Shown in pieces: positions 8,942 through 17,219 of a stretch of DNA of 64,000 nt. Made by a program: the position numbers and the translations under genes. This DNA is from Vibrio sp. CK2-1. GTDB lineage: Bacteria; Pseudomonadota; Gammaproteobacteria; Enterobacterales; Vibrionaceae. Under the pieces are notes generated by a model. That model ran no database searches. It had not been told where the DNA came from and was given only the letters and a program-made list of their open reading frames with translations. Position 1 is the stretch's first letter, and the number at the start of each line of letters is the position of its first letter. The stretch is from positions 124,001-188,000 of the forward strand of contig NZ_JAKKCJ010000002.1 of NCBI RefSeq assembly GCF_021726515.1, written 5' to 3'.

Positions 8942-9970
8942 ATGATCATCGTTCGCCCGATTCAATTGTCTGATTACGATGCGCTGTATCGCTGCGCCGA
9001 AGAGTCTGGCCATGGTTTTACTTCACTACCGCTTAATCAAGAGATCCTGACTCGCCGTATTGAAAATTCACAGCAAAGCTTTTTAAAGCCCTCACAAGAC
9101 GGTCAATTTACCCGCCAAGATGAAAGTTATCTTATGGTGGCAGTTGATAGTGAAAGCAATGAAATTATTGGCACCACTGGCATTGAAGCATCGATTGGCT
9201 GGGATGTGCCGGCTTATAGTTATCACATTAGTAAGGTCGTTCACAGTTCAAACCGACTGAAAGTGCGCAATGAAGTACAGGTACTGACCTTAGGTAATAA
9301 CTACACCGGCAGCAGCGAACTCTGTACTTTATTTTTACGCCCAGAGTACCGCCAAGGTCTTAATGGTCGATTATTATCGAAGTGTCGCTTTCTGATGCTG
9401 GCACAATTCCCCGAACGCTTTTCTGACACCATTATTGCTGAAATGCGTGGTGTGAGTGATGAACAAGGTAATTCTCCTTTTTGGCAGTGGCTCAAACAGC
9501 ATTTTTTCTCGATTGATTTCACCTTGGCCGATTACTTAACTGGCATTGGTAGTAAAGGTTTTATCGCCGACTTAATGCCTAAGCTGCCGATTTATGTCAA
9601 CTTACTCAGCCCTGAAGCGCAAGCAGTGATAGGTAAGGTTCATCAGCAAACCGCTCCGGCATTAAAGTTGCTGGAACGTGAAGGGTTTTCTTGCCGTGGT
9701 TATGTCGATATCTTCGATGCAGGACCTACCGTTGAATGCGATCGTGAGCGTATTCATTCGGTGCAGCAATCGCTTCTCACCAAAGTAGAAGTGCGTGCTC
9801 ACTCTTCTTCACAGCAGTACCTTATCGCTAATACGAAACTACAAGACTTTAGAGCGACACTCGCGAAAGCCGCTTACGATTCTGAGCGCAATACGATGTA
9901 TCTTGCACCAGATGTGGCAGAACTATTATTGGTAGAAACCGGCGATAGCTTAAGAGTATTAGCTCAATAA
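8942..9970 (+). CDS. astA: arginine N-succinyltransferase
   Basis: First enzyme of the AST (ammonia-producing) arginine catabolic pathway: succinyl-CoA + arginine gives N2-succinylarginine. 342 residues, the usual length (E. coli 344). Seen: the N-terminal IIVRPIQLSDYDAL start, the LFLRPEYR acyl-CoA-binding strand-turn, RLLSKCRF, and the EMRGVSDEQGNSPFW segment characteristic of AstA. Excellent Shine-Dalgarno (AAAGGAGGAGG). Follows argD, probably in one transcript. astD, which follows astA in several vibrios, is not here; astB and astE are also outside the window. Confidence 0.95.
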   Translation: MIIVRPIQLSDYDALYRCAEESGHGFTSLPLNQEILTRRIENSQQSFLKPSQDGQFTRQDESYLMVAVDSESNEIIGTTGIEASIGWDVPAYSYHISKVVHSSNRLKVRNEVQVLTLGNNYTGSSELCTLFLRPEYRQGLNGRLLSKCRFLMLAQFPERFSDTIIAEMRGVSDEQGNSPFWQWLKQHFFSIDFTLADYLTGIGSKGFIADLMPKLPIYVNLLSPEAQAVIGKVHQQTAPALKLLEREGFSCRGYVDIFDAGPTVECDRERIHSVQQSLLTKVEVRAHSSSQQYLIANTKLQDFRATLAKAAYDSERNTMYLAPDVAELLLVETGDSLRVLAQ

Positions 9971-10076
9971 TAACCGCTGGGCTTTGTGAGTTTTTTGAAA
10001 GATATTAATACGTTAAATAATAGACGCTAGAACTTGAACTATAGTTAATTGAGTTATGTTTATTGGAGAGGAAGCC

Positions 10077-10874
10077 ATGGTAACGGTCGAACAATTATTT
10101 GAGCAACTTTGGCAAGACTACGCCAAACGCTTGTGTCCTTCGGCATCAAAAGTTCAAAAGCTATTGAGCCAAAAAAGCGATAAATTAATCAATGACCATA
10201 TTGCGTTGCGAACCTTTGCAGGCAGTAAACTAGGTTTGCCTCAACTGGCTAAGCATTTTGTGCAGCTTGGCTATCAACCTGCCGGAGAGTACCATTTTGA
10301 AACGAAAAAGTTGTACGCCCAGCACTATCAACATCCCGATCCTTTGTTCCCAAAAGTGTTTATTAGCGAATTATGTTTAGACCAATGTTCAGACACGCTT
10401 AACCAAATCGTCAATAAACTGCTTCATGATCTACCAAATCAATATAGTGACGATGCGAGATTCTTATCTCAAGGGCGGCCTTGGCGTGTCAGCAAAGAGG
10501 ATTATCAAACTCTAGCGCAAGAAAGTGAGTACGCCGCTTGGGTTGCTGCCCATGGCTTTGGGGCGAACCACTTTACCGTGAGCGTTAATCATCTAGCGGG
10601 TTTTCTCGACCTTGAACAAGTGAATGATTTCTTAGTGTGGCATAACTTTGAAATGAATCATGCTGGTGGCGATATTAAAGGCAGTAAAGAGGTAGGCTTA
10701 CAGCAGTCGTCTACTTTAGCGGATAAAGTCAAAGTTGAATTTATCGATGGTGAGTTGGAGATCCCTGGTGGATTTTATGAATTTGCTAAGCGCTTTGAAA
10801 AAGAAGATGGAGAGTTGTATCAAGGGTTTGTTACTGCTTCCGCGGATAAGATTTTTGAAAGTACTAATATGTAA
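10077..10874 (+). CDS. DUF1338-family protein (2-oxoadipate dioxygenase/decarboxylase-like)
   Basis: 265 residues from ATG 10077, chosen over ATG 10056 because GGAGAGGAA lies at the right distance. Soluble, with no signal peptide. The NDHIALRTF, HGFGANHFTVSVNH and EIPGGFYEFAKRF segments carry the His/His/Glu pattern expected of the DUF1338 fold, an Fe(II) vicinal-oxygen-chelate-like family; characterised members (HglS/YdcJ) convert 2-oxoadipate to 2-hydroxyglutarate. The vibrio form is shorter than those, so substrate transfer is only inference. The position after astA suggests an amino-acid catabolic role. Confidence 0.75.
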   Translation: MVTVEQLFEQLWQDYAKRLCPSASKVQKLLSQKSDKLINDHIALRTFAGSKLGLPQLAKHFVQLGYQPAGEYHFETKKLYAQHYQHPDPLFPKVFISELCLDQCSDTLNQIVNKLLHDLPNQYSDDARFLSQGRPWRVSKEDYQTLAQESEYAAWVAAHGFGANHFTVSVNHLAGFLDLEQVNDFLVWHNFEMNHAGGDIKGSKEVGLQQSSTLADKVKVEFIDGELEIPGGFYEFAKRFEKEDGELYQGFVTASADKIFESTNM

Positions 10875-10892
10875 AATATGAAGTTATATACT

Positions 10893-10940
10893 CGTTTCCT
10901 GTTACTCGAAAAATTAATCTTTTTCGAGTAACAGGGAACG
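10893..10940. terminator. large bidirectional hairpin (minimal CGAG-repeat element, copy D)
   Basis: Two 21-base arms, 10893-10913 and 10920-10940, match as an inverted repeat at 20 of 21 positions around a 6-base loop. The inner ends are AAAAA/TTTTT. It sits between convergent genes and can terminate both. Its core, TTTTTCGAGTAAC, recurs at 22993-23007 in copy C, linking it to the larger intergenic elements. Confidence 0.85.
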
Positions 10941-10946
10941 TGATCT

Positions 10947-13088
10947 CTAGTTACGCGCTCGACGAACTCTTAATGCATGCGGCATCACACGGATACGTCG
11001 CATAATTTCAGCAAGATGCACACGGTCTTTGGCGGTCAATAATAACGTGATGGTATACAAGCGACCATCACGTTCTTCTGTGGCAATGCCATGAATATTC
11101 GAACCAGTAGAAGATACCACATTAGTCAAATCCGCTAGCGCACCTTGACGGTTTTGCATGTCGACTTTTAACTCAGTAATGAATTCTTGTTCAAAATCTT
11201 TTGACCACTCAACTGCCATATAGCGTTCTGGCTCTTTTTGATAGCCACGAACATTCGGACAAGTTTCACGGTGGATCACTAAGCCACGGCCCGGTGAAAC
11301 ATGCGCAATAATGTGATCATCTGGAATCGGGTGACAGCATTTCGCGTAAGTCAGCAAGATACCTTCAGCGCCACGAATCGGCAGTTTCTTTTTCTTCGAA
11401 TGACTCTCAGAGTTGGCTTCATCTTCAGAAACAGGTAGTTCGGTTAACTCATCGGCATCACCGAGTAAGCGGCGTGCAATCACGATACTCATCAGCTCAC
11501 CTAAACCAATCGCTGCCAATAACTCATCGAGTGTTTTCAGTTTAAGATCGGAAAGTACGTGAGTAATGTTGCCTTCGCTAATGTCGCTGATAGACAGATC
11601 ACCTAGTGCGTGATTTAACAAGCGACGACCTAGTGCCACCGATTCATCACGACGCATGGTCTTCAATACTTGGCGTATCTTAGTGCGAGCGCGAGAAGTC
11701 ACCACATAGTTGAGCCATGCCGCATTCGGACGAGCGCCCGGCGCACTGATGATTTCAATGGTTTGGCCATTTTTCAGTGCTTTGCTCAGTGGGTACGGAT
11801 TACGATCAACGCGCGCACCTACACAAGTGTTACCAACATCAGTGTGTACTGCATAGGCAAAATCAACTGCGGTTGCGCCTGCCGGCAATTCAATGATGCG
11901 ACCTTTTGGCGTAAACACAAAAATCTCATCAGGGAATAAATCGGACTTAACGTGCTCGATAAACTCAAATGAGTTACCCGCACTTTGTTGTAATTCAAGT
12001 AGGCTTTGCATCCAACGCTGCGCTTTAATTTGCGCGGTAGTGCCGGAGCTATCGCCATTGGCTTTGTATGACCAGTGTGCCGCGACACCTTTGTCAGCCA
12101 TTTGATCCATATCTTCAGTACGAATCTGCACTTCAACCGGTACCCCGTGTGGGCCTACCATTGAAGTATGTAAAGATTGATAGCCATTGGCTTTTGGTAC
12201 CGCAATGTAGTCTTTCATGCGGCCAGGGCGTGGCTTATACAGGTTATGTACCTGACCTAATACTCGATAGCAAGTGTCTGCGGTATCGACAATCACGCGG
12301 AAAGCATAGATATCCATAATGGTATGGAAACGCTGCTCTTTGGTGCGCATTTTATTGTAAATAGAGTAAAGGTTTTTTTCTCGACCGAGTACGCGAACTT
12401 GCAAACCAGCTTCTTGTAAGCGGCCTTCAATTTCACTGTGAATACGTTGGATCATTTCTTTACGATTGCCACGCGCGGCTTTGACGACTTCTTTTAAGAC
12501 GCGGTAGCGATTAGGGTACAAAGCTTCAAAACCGAGTTCTTCAAGTTCAGTTTTTATATTGTGGATACCTAAACGGTGGGCAAGGGGAGAGAAAATTTCA
12601 ACCGTCTCACGTGCGATACGGCGACGTTTATCTGGGCGTAATGCGCCAAGGGTGCGCATATTGTGGGTGCGGTCAGCCAGCTTAATTAAAATCACGCGAA
12701 TGTCTTGCACCATGGCTAAGATCATTTTGCGGAAGTTTTCAGCTTGAGCTTCTTTGCGATCGCGGAATTTGAGTTTATCGAGCTTAGAGACACCATCGAC
12801 TAATTCAGCCACGGTTTCACCAAATTGAGCAGCAAGCTCTTCTTTAGTGACTTCGGTATCTTCAATCACATCATGCAATAACGCCGCCATTAAGGTTTCG
12901 TTATCAAGGTGCATTTCCGCCAGAATACGGGCGACCGCAACGGGGTGAATGATGTAAGGTTCGCCGCTTGAACGACTTTGACCTTCATGAGCCTCTTTTG
13001 CAACCAAAAAGGCTTCACGCAGAGTCTCAATTTGAGACTCTGGCAAATATTCTTGGGCAACGGCCTTTAAACTTTCAAATAAGTACAA
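10947..13088 (-). CDS. spoT: bifunctional (p)ppGpp synthetase/hydrolase SpoT
   Basis: Controls the stringent-response alarmone: Mn-dependent (p)ppGpp hydrolysis plus weak synthesis. 713 residues; TTG start, as in E. coli spoT (same YLFESL N-terminus). Domains in order: HD hydrolase (about 45-145, with HPVAVA, LLHDVIEDT and DRTHNMRT), RelA/SpoT synthetase (about 235-350, YSIYNKM and YAFRVIV), TGS (about 390-450, VFTPKGRIIELP), the conserved zinc-finger/helical region with YAKCCHPIP, and a C-terminal ACT domain (about 635-705). Last gene of gmk-rpoZ-spoT. Confidence 0.98.
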   Translation of the reverse strand: MYLFESLKAVAQEYLPESQIETLREAFLVAKEAHEGQSRSSGEPYIIHPVAVARILAEMHLDNETLMAALLHDVIEDTEVTKEELAAQFGETVAELVDGVSKLDKLKFRDRKEAQAENFRKMILAMVQDIRVILIKLADRTHNMRTLGALRPDKRRRIARETVEIFSPLAHRLGIHNIKTELEELGFEALYPNRYRVLKEVVKAARGNRKEMIQRIHSEIEGRLQEAGLQVRVLGREKNLYSIYNKMRTKEQRFHTIMDIYAFRVIVDTADTCYRVLGQVHNLYKPRPGRMKDYIAVPKANGYQSLHTSMVGPHGVPVEVQIRTEDMDQMADKGVAAHWSYKANGDSSGTTAQIKAQRWMQSLLELQQSAGNSFEFIEHVKSDLFPDEIFVFTPKGRIIELPAGATAVDFAYAVHTDVGNTCVGARVDRNPYPLSKALKNGQTIEIISAPGARPNAAWLNYVVTSRARTKIRQVLKTMRRDESVALGRRLLNHALGDLSISDISEGNITHVLSDLKLKTLDELLAAIGLGELMSIVIARRLLGDADELTELPVSEDEANSESHSKKKKLPIRGAEGILLTYAKCCHPIPDDHIIAHVSPGRGLVIHRETCPNVRGYQKEPERYMAVEWSKDFEQEFITELKVDMQNRQGALADLTNVVSSTGSNIHGIATEERDGRLYTITLLLTAKDRVHLAEIMRRIRVMPHALRVRRARN

Positions 13089-13113
13089 TTGTTATACGCC
13101 CAGAATAGAGAGA

Positions 13114-13386
13114 TTAACGGTGGTGAACGATGCTGCTTACTGCTGCTAATTCTGCCGCGTCTTGCTCTTGTTGTTCTTGGCGCTCACGTGCGTCTAGTAC
13201 TTCTTTAGTGATCAAGCCTTCTTCGATTTCGCGTAGTGCGATAACGGTAGTCTTATCATTTTCTTCAGGAACCAATGCATCTTTGTTGCCAGTTTGCATT
13301 TGACGAGCGCGGCGAGCCGCAATTAGGACTAGGTCGAAACGATTACCGACTTTTTCAACAGCGTCTTGGACAGTTACGCGTGCCAT
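13114..13386 (-). CDS. rpoZ: RNA polymerase omega subunit
   Basis: Small RNAP subunit that chaperones beta-prime and forms part of a ppGpp-binding site. 90 residues from ATG 13386 ([20 protein letters not shown]); GGAG lies 7 bases upstream, so the longer TTG-initiated frame is rejected. Lies 25 bases before spoT, as in enterobacteria. The C-terminus ([10 protein letters not shown]) diverges, as is normal for omega. Confidence 0.97.
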   Translation of the reverse strand: MARVTVQDAVEKVGNRFDLVLIAARRARQMQTGNKDALVPEENDKTTVIALREIEEGLITKEVLDARERQEQQEQDAAELAAVSSIVHHR

Positions 13387-13433
13387 GGTTGACTCCAATT
13401 AGTGAATTTTATTTAGAATGACGGGAAATTATA

Positions 13434-13471
13434 CAGCCTTACTGCTAGAGATTCTAGCAATAAGATGGCTG
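13434..13471 (-). promoter_or_regulatory. hairpin and -10-like element in gmk-rpoZ gap
   Basis: TGCTAGA (13443-13449) and TCTAGCA (13453-13459) form a perfect stem around a 3-base loop, extended by CAGCC/GGCTG at the ends (13434-13438, 13467-13471). On the minus strand it is followed by TATAAT (13428-13433) ahead of rpoZ, a candidate -10 without an obvious -35. It may partly uncouple rpoZ-spoT from gmk. Confidence 0.4.
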
Positions 13472-13508
13472 GGTAATTATTTGTGTATTTTGAGAGAAAA
13501 ACTCTCGA

Positions 13509-14135
13509 TTATTCAGCCAGTAAGGCTTTCAACATGCCGTTATATTTAACCGCTTGTTTGTCGTGTCTTAGACGCTCAGCACGAATAATGGCTTTAAAGT
13601 CCATTAACGCGGCGTCAAAGTCATCATTGATGATCAGATAATCATATTCATCATAATGAGAAATTTCAGATTTTGCTTTGCTCATGCGACCGGCGATCAC
13701 TTCTTCGCTATCTTGACCACGAGTATTTAAACGGCGCTCTAATTCACCATTTGACGGCGGCAAAATAAAGATACCTTTGGCGTGTGGCATTTGAGTGCGA
13801 ATTTGACGCGCGCCTTGCCAATCGATATCTAAGAAAATATCGATGCCTTTATTTAGGTTTTCTTCAATCCACACACGAGAAGTGCCGTAATAATTACCAA
13901 ACACTTCAGCATGCTCAAGAAATACGCCTTGTTCCATTAACTCAACAAAGTGCTGCTTTTCAACAAAGTGATAATGAACGCCATCTTCTTCACCCGGACG
14001 TTTTTCACGTGTGGTATGTGAAATAGAGACTTTCATTGCGTAGTTAGGGTTTCTTTCTAACATTGCAGAGATGAGGCTAGATTTACCCGCACCACTCGGT
14101 GCAGAAACAATATAAAGGGTACCTTTACCGATCAT
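13509..14135 (-). CDS. gmk: guanylate kinase
   Basis: ATP + GMP to ADP + GDP, essential for GTP/dGTP and (p)ppGpp supply. 208 residues (E. coli 207). Seen: the P-loop [10 protein letters not shown] (GAGKSS 15-20), the GMP-binding [14 protein letters not shown] motif and the IDWQGARQI segment. First gene of gmk-rpoZ-spoT, which links guanine nucleotide synthesis to alarmone turnover. Confidence 0.97.
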   Translation of the reverse strand: MIGKGTLYIVSAPSGAGKSSLISAMLERNPNYAMKVSISHTTREKRPGEEDGVHYHFVEKQHFVELMEQGVFLEHAEVFGNYYGTSRVWIEENLNKGIDIFLDIDWQGARQIRTQMPHAKGIFILPPSNGELERRLNTRGQDSEEVIAGRMSKAKSEISHYDEYDYLIINDDFDAALMDFKAIIRAERLRHDKQAVKYNGMLKALLAE

Positions 14136-14290
14136 TATTCATTCACTTTTGTTGAGGTTTATCGTTACCATTTTAGTCAACTCGGCGATTTAGCCAAAGC
14201 ATTAAAAACAATAAGGATAAAAAAGGGGAGCGAAGAGTAGCATAAGGGATAGGGAATTTGAATCGATAAGCGCCTGCTTTGCAGATAAAA

Positions 14291-14326
14291 TTAAAGCCAC
14301 TTGGGTATAAACACAAGTGGCTTTAA
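14291..14326 (-). terminator. terminator of the NhaC-family transporter gene
   Basis: Perfect 13-bp inverted repeat TTAAAGCCACTTG (14291-14303) / CAAGTGGCTTTAA (14314-14326). On the minus strand it runs into TTTTAT. Confidence 0.85.
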
Positions 14327-14345
14327 CCAGTATGACAGAGACGTT

Positions 14346-15701
14346 TTAAGCGTGACGGTTTTTCACAAATACCGCAATGATCGCGCAAGCCGCCAAAATA
14401 AAGCAGTAGAAAGAGTTCGAGACAATTTCTAGCGGCGATAATTGAAATACCGAGCCGAGTAATAAGATCTGTGCGCCATAAGGTAAAAGACCTTGCGTGA
14501 CACAAGAGAAAATATCCAACAAACTTGCCGAGCGTTTGGCGCTTACGCCATTTTGGTCTGATAATTCACGCGCCACACTGCCAGAAACGATGATGGCTAC
14601 CGTATTGTTAGCAGTACAGAAGTTGGTGAGAGACACTAGAATGGCAATGCCCAGCTCACTGGCTCTTGAGTTGGCTTTGGCAGAATGTTTTGCGCCGAAC
14701 TGATGAATGATACGGCTTACTAGTTGTGTCAAAAAGGCTAAACCACCTTGCTGGCGCATTAGTTCACTTAGGCCACCAATTAACATCGATAATAAGAAGA
14801 TTTCTTGCATGTTACCAAAGCCAGCATAGATATCTTTGCCGAGTTGACCGAATGCGTAATCTGGCACTGAATATAAGCTCACCGCACCGGCGAGAATAAT
14901 GCCCAAGCTTAACACCACAAACACGTTCAGACCTGAAACCGCTAAAACCAAAATGGTGAGATAAGGTAGGATTTTCAGCCATTCAATATCACCTGTTGCT
15001 GGCGTTTGAGTGGCGGTGCTGCTTAAAGCAAAAATGACAATGGCGATTAACGCTGCTGGAATGGCGATTTTGACGTTTTCACGGAATTTATCTTTCATCT
15101 CACAACCCTGTGAGCGTGTTGCGGCAATGGTGGTATCAGAGATAATCGATAAGTTATCACCAAACATCGCGCCACTTAATACCACACCAGCAGTTAGTGG
15201 CATGCTCATGCCTGCGGATTGCGCGATGCCGACTGCCACTGGCGCAACGGCAGCAATGGTGCCCATCGACGTACCCATCGCAGTGGCAATAAAGGCCGAG
15301 ATTAAAAAGATGCCCGGTAAGATCATGCTGGTTGGCAGCAAAGATAAACCAAGGTTCACCGTGGCATCTACCCCACCAGAGGCTTTAGCAACCGCGGCAA
15401 AAGCGCCTGCAAGCAAGTAGATCATACACATGGCAATGATGTCTTGATGACCGACACCATTTAAAAACTGCTCAATCGCTTTATTTATTTTTTCTTTGCT
15501 TAATAGAATCGCCACCACAATGGCTGGCAATGTCGCTATCGGAGCAGGTAGTTGATAAAACGCAAAATCAACGCCTTGAATGGTTAAGTAGGTACCGACG
15601 CCAATGAATAATGTCAGGAAGACACCGAGAGGTAATAGTGCCAATGCGGAGGGTGCCGGACGATGAGATGGAACTGATTTTGATGATTCAGGGGCAGACA
15701 T
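14346..15701 (-). CDS. metT: NhaC-type transporter, probable MetJ-regulated methionine transporter MetT
   Basis: 451-residue inner-membrane protein with about 11 hydrophobic spans. The ATAMGTSMGTIAAVAPVA, GAMFGDNLSIISDTTIAA and LTNFCTANNTVAIIVSG re-entrant-like motifs are typical of the NhaC Na+/H+ antiporter superfamily. Automatic annotation would call it an NhaC antiporter. However, three tandem Met boxes lie 85-108 bases upstream of the start, and a MetJ-controlled NhaC-type protein, MetT, has been proposed as a methionine transporter in vibrios and Shewanella. I therefore infer Na+-coupled methionine uptake. Not in an operon with gmk; it has its own terminator. Confidence 0.72.
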   Translation of the reverse strand: MSAPESSKSVPSHRPAPSALALLPLGVFLTLFIGVGTYLTIQGVDFAFYQLPAPIATLPAIVVAILLSKEKINKAIEQFLNGVGHQDIIAMCMIYLLAGAFAAVAKASGGVDATVNLGLSLLPTSMILPGIFLISAFIATAMGTSMGTIAAVAPVAVGIAQSAGMSMPLTAGVVLSGAMFGDNLSIISDTTIAATRSQGCEMKDKFRENVKIAIPAALIAIVIFALSSTATQTPATGDIEWLKILPYLTILVLAVSGLNVFVVLSLGIILAGAVSLYSVPDYAFGQLGKDIYAGFGNMQEIFLLSMLIGGLSELMRQQGGLAFLTQLVSRIIHQFGAKHSAKANSRASELGIAILVSLTNFCTANNTVAIIVSGSVARELSDQNGVSAKRSASLLDIFSCVTQGLLPYGAQILLLGSVFQLSPLEIVSNSFYCFILAACAIIAVFVKNRHA

Positions 15702-15785
15702 AACACACCAGTATTAATAAAGATCGATTAATGAAGATCGAAAACAAAATAGGCCGCGCAGAGTAAAGCTTGTACAGCGAGATGT

Positions 15786-15809
15786 CAACGTCTAGACGTC
15801 TAAATGTCT
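15786..15809 (-). promoter_or_regulatory. MetJ operator (three tandem Met boxes)
   Basis: Contiguous 8-mers CAACGTCT, AGACGTCT and AAATGTCT match the Met-box consensus AGACGTCT at 6/8, 8/8 and 6/8. Exact 8-bp tandem spacing is how MetJ dimers bind cooperatively. On the minus strand a perfect -35 hexamer TTGACA (15783-15788) overlaps the operator, with a poor -10 about 17 bases on, so methionine/SAM-dependent repression of the transporter is expected. Confidence 0.85.
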
Positions 15810-15854
15810 GTTGTAACTATTTCTGAATTGAGTTTGAAATAGGAAGCTAAAACC

Positions 15855-15879
15855 AAAAAGGCGACTGGATAGCCGCCTT
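15855..15879 (-). terminator. terminator of the scs-like operon
   Basis: AAGGCG (15858-15863) pairs with CGCCTT (15874-15879). On the minus strand the stem is followed by TTTTTGG. It lies after scsC and before the MetT promoter region. Confidence 0.7.
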
Positions 15880-15937
15880 GTTTTACAGATAGTGGGCTTA
15901 ACGAGTAATAGACTCTTCTAGTTATCCGCAGCAGAGG

Positions 15938-16678
15938 TTATTTAGCCAATTGCGCTTGGATAATCGGCTCTAGTTTTTCAATTGGTAAATATCCCGGGAT
16001 CACTTCATCGCCAATTAACATTGCAGGTGTACCTTGTAAGCCAAGTTGAGCAAACAGTTGGTAGTTCTTGGTCACTTGCTGTTGCGTTTTCTCGATCGCT
16101 TCTAGTAGCTCTCGGGTATCAGTTTTCTTCGCCACTTGAAGTAGTGACGCAGGATTGTGACTACCCGGCTTTTTGACTAATAACTCACTGACTTCGGCAA
16201 ACTTGCTTGCTTTATTCTGCCAAGTGTTTAGCGCATAAGTCGCCGAGTTTTGCTCACTATTGATTTCTTTTAGTGGTACTAAAATATCCACGATTTTGAG
16301 TTCTGGATACTTCTCCGCTAATTGTTGTAATACTGGCGTGAGTTTTTTACACCAAGGGCAGCTGTAGTCAGTAAAAAAGGCAATCGTCAGTTTTGGGTCT
16401 TTCGCGCCATAAGACGGTTGGTCCGGGTTGTTGTAGATATAGTCATTATTTTGCTGTAGTACCGCATCAAATTGGTTTTGCTGATGGACATAACGTTGCA
16501 AGCTTTCGTGTAAGCCATCTACTACCTGAGGATTGTCACGCAGCAGTTGATCGATTTCATTAATTTTCTGCTCAGTCTCTTGTGGTAGTGTTGCCGCTTG
16601 TAGTGTGGTTGTTGTTAAGCTCATCATGAGTAGGCTAACCCAAATTAAAGCGTGTTGTTTGATAGTTGTTGTCATCAT
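15938..16678 (-). CDS. scsC: periplasmic DsbA/DsbC-type disulfide protein, ScsC-like
   Basis: 246 residues with a signal peptide (hydrophobic 10-28, AxA-type cleavage near 27-30). A thioredoxin-fold domain has active site C107-P-W-C110 in FFTDYSCPWCKKL and a cis-Pro loop in GLQGTPAMLI. The helical stretch before it (about 35-85) resembles the ScsC/DsbG oligomerisation region. ScsC proteins are soluble periplasmic partners of ScsB that handle copper- or oxidant-induced disulfides or sulfenic acids. Last gene of the operon, 46 bases after scsD. The scs names rest on gene order plus domain types. Confidence 0.78.
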   Translation of the reverse strand: MMTTTIKQHALIWVSLLMMSLTTTTLQAATLPQETEQKINEIDQLLRDNPQVVDGLHESLQRYVHQQNQFDAVLQQNNDYIYNNPDQPSYGAKDPKLTIAFFTDYSCPWCKKLTPVLQQLAEKYPELKIVDILVPLKEINSEQNSATYALNTWQNKASKFAEVSELLVKKPGSHNPASLLQVAKKTDTRELLEAIEKTQQQVTKNYQLFAQLGLQGTPAMLIGDEVIPGYLPIEKLEPIIQAQLAK

Positions 16679-16724
16679 ATTTCCTAAAAAGAGTTCTTAA
16701 ATAACTGGCTAGAAAGCGGTTGGC

Positions 16725-17219
16725 TTAACTCATCCATAGTCGAGCAAGTAAACCGATTGGCGAGGTAAAGCCGGTGGTGATGTGTTTGATTTCACCATTG
16801 CGCACGATAAAAATTGTCGGGGTAACATTGACTCCCCATTGCTGGCCGATTTGGCTGCGTGGATCGTTAATGTTGGCAAAGCCCAATTGTTTATATTCAA
16901 AGTAGCGTTGCAGCTTGTGGGATTCACCGGATGACAAGGAAACGCCGACAGTAGGGTAGTAATCACTTACCCAGTTAACACTTGGCGTAACGAATTGACA
17001 CACCGAACACCAACTAGCCCAGAAGTACACCACCACTGGTTGTTCTTGGCTTAGTGCCTCAATATCGACCCATTGTTGATTGATATCTTGCGCCTTGAGG
17101 TTGAAACTGGCTTGTGTTGGTACCGACTGGCTACGCCACAGATCGACCGCAACGGATACCACAACCAGCAAGACTAGGTACTTGAATACCCCAATTAGTT
17201 TTGATTTTATCGACTTCAT
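16725..17219 (-). CDS. scsD: membrane-anchored thioredoxin-like protein, ScsD-like
   Basis: 164 residues: one N-terminal membrane anchor (about 9-27) and a TlpA/ScsD-type periplasmic thioredoxin domain with active site C71-S-V-C74 (YFWASWCSVCQF) and a cis-Pro motif VNVTPTIFIV. Probably passes electrons between ScsB and periplasmic targets. Its ATG overlaps the scsB stop by 4 bases (ATGA), showing translational coupling. Confidence 0.8.
   Translation of the reverse strand: MKSIKSKLIGVFKYLVLLVVVSVAVDLWRSQSVPTQASFNLKAQDINQQWVDIEALSQEQPVVVYFWASWCSVCQFVTPSVNWVSDYYPTVGVSLSSGESHKLQRYFEYKQLGFANINDPRSQIGQQWGVNVTPTIFIVRNGEIKHITTGFTSPIGLLARLWMS

Noticed and set aside
15010..15420. 136-residue antisense frame within the NhaC-type gene
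   Set aside because: Explained by codon bias of the membrane protein on the other strand.
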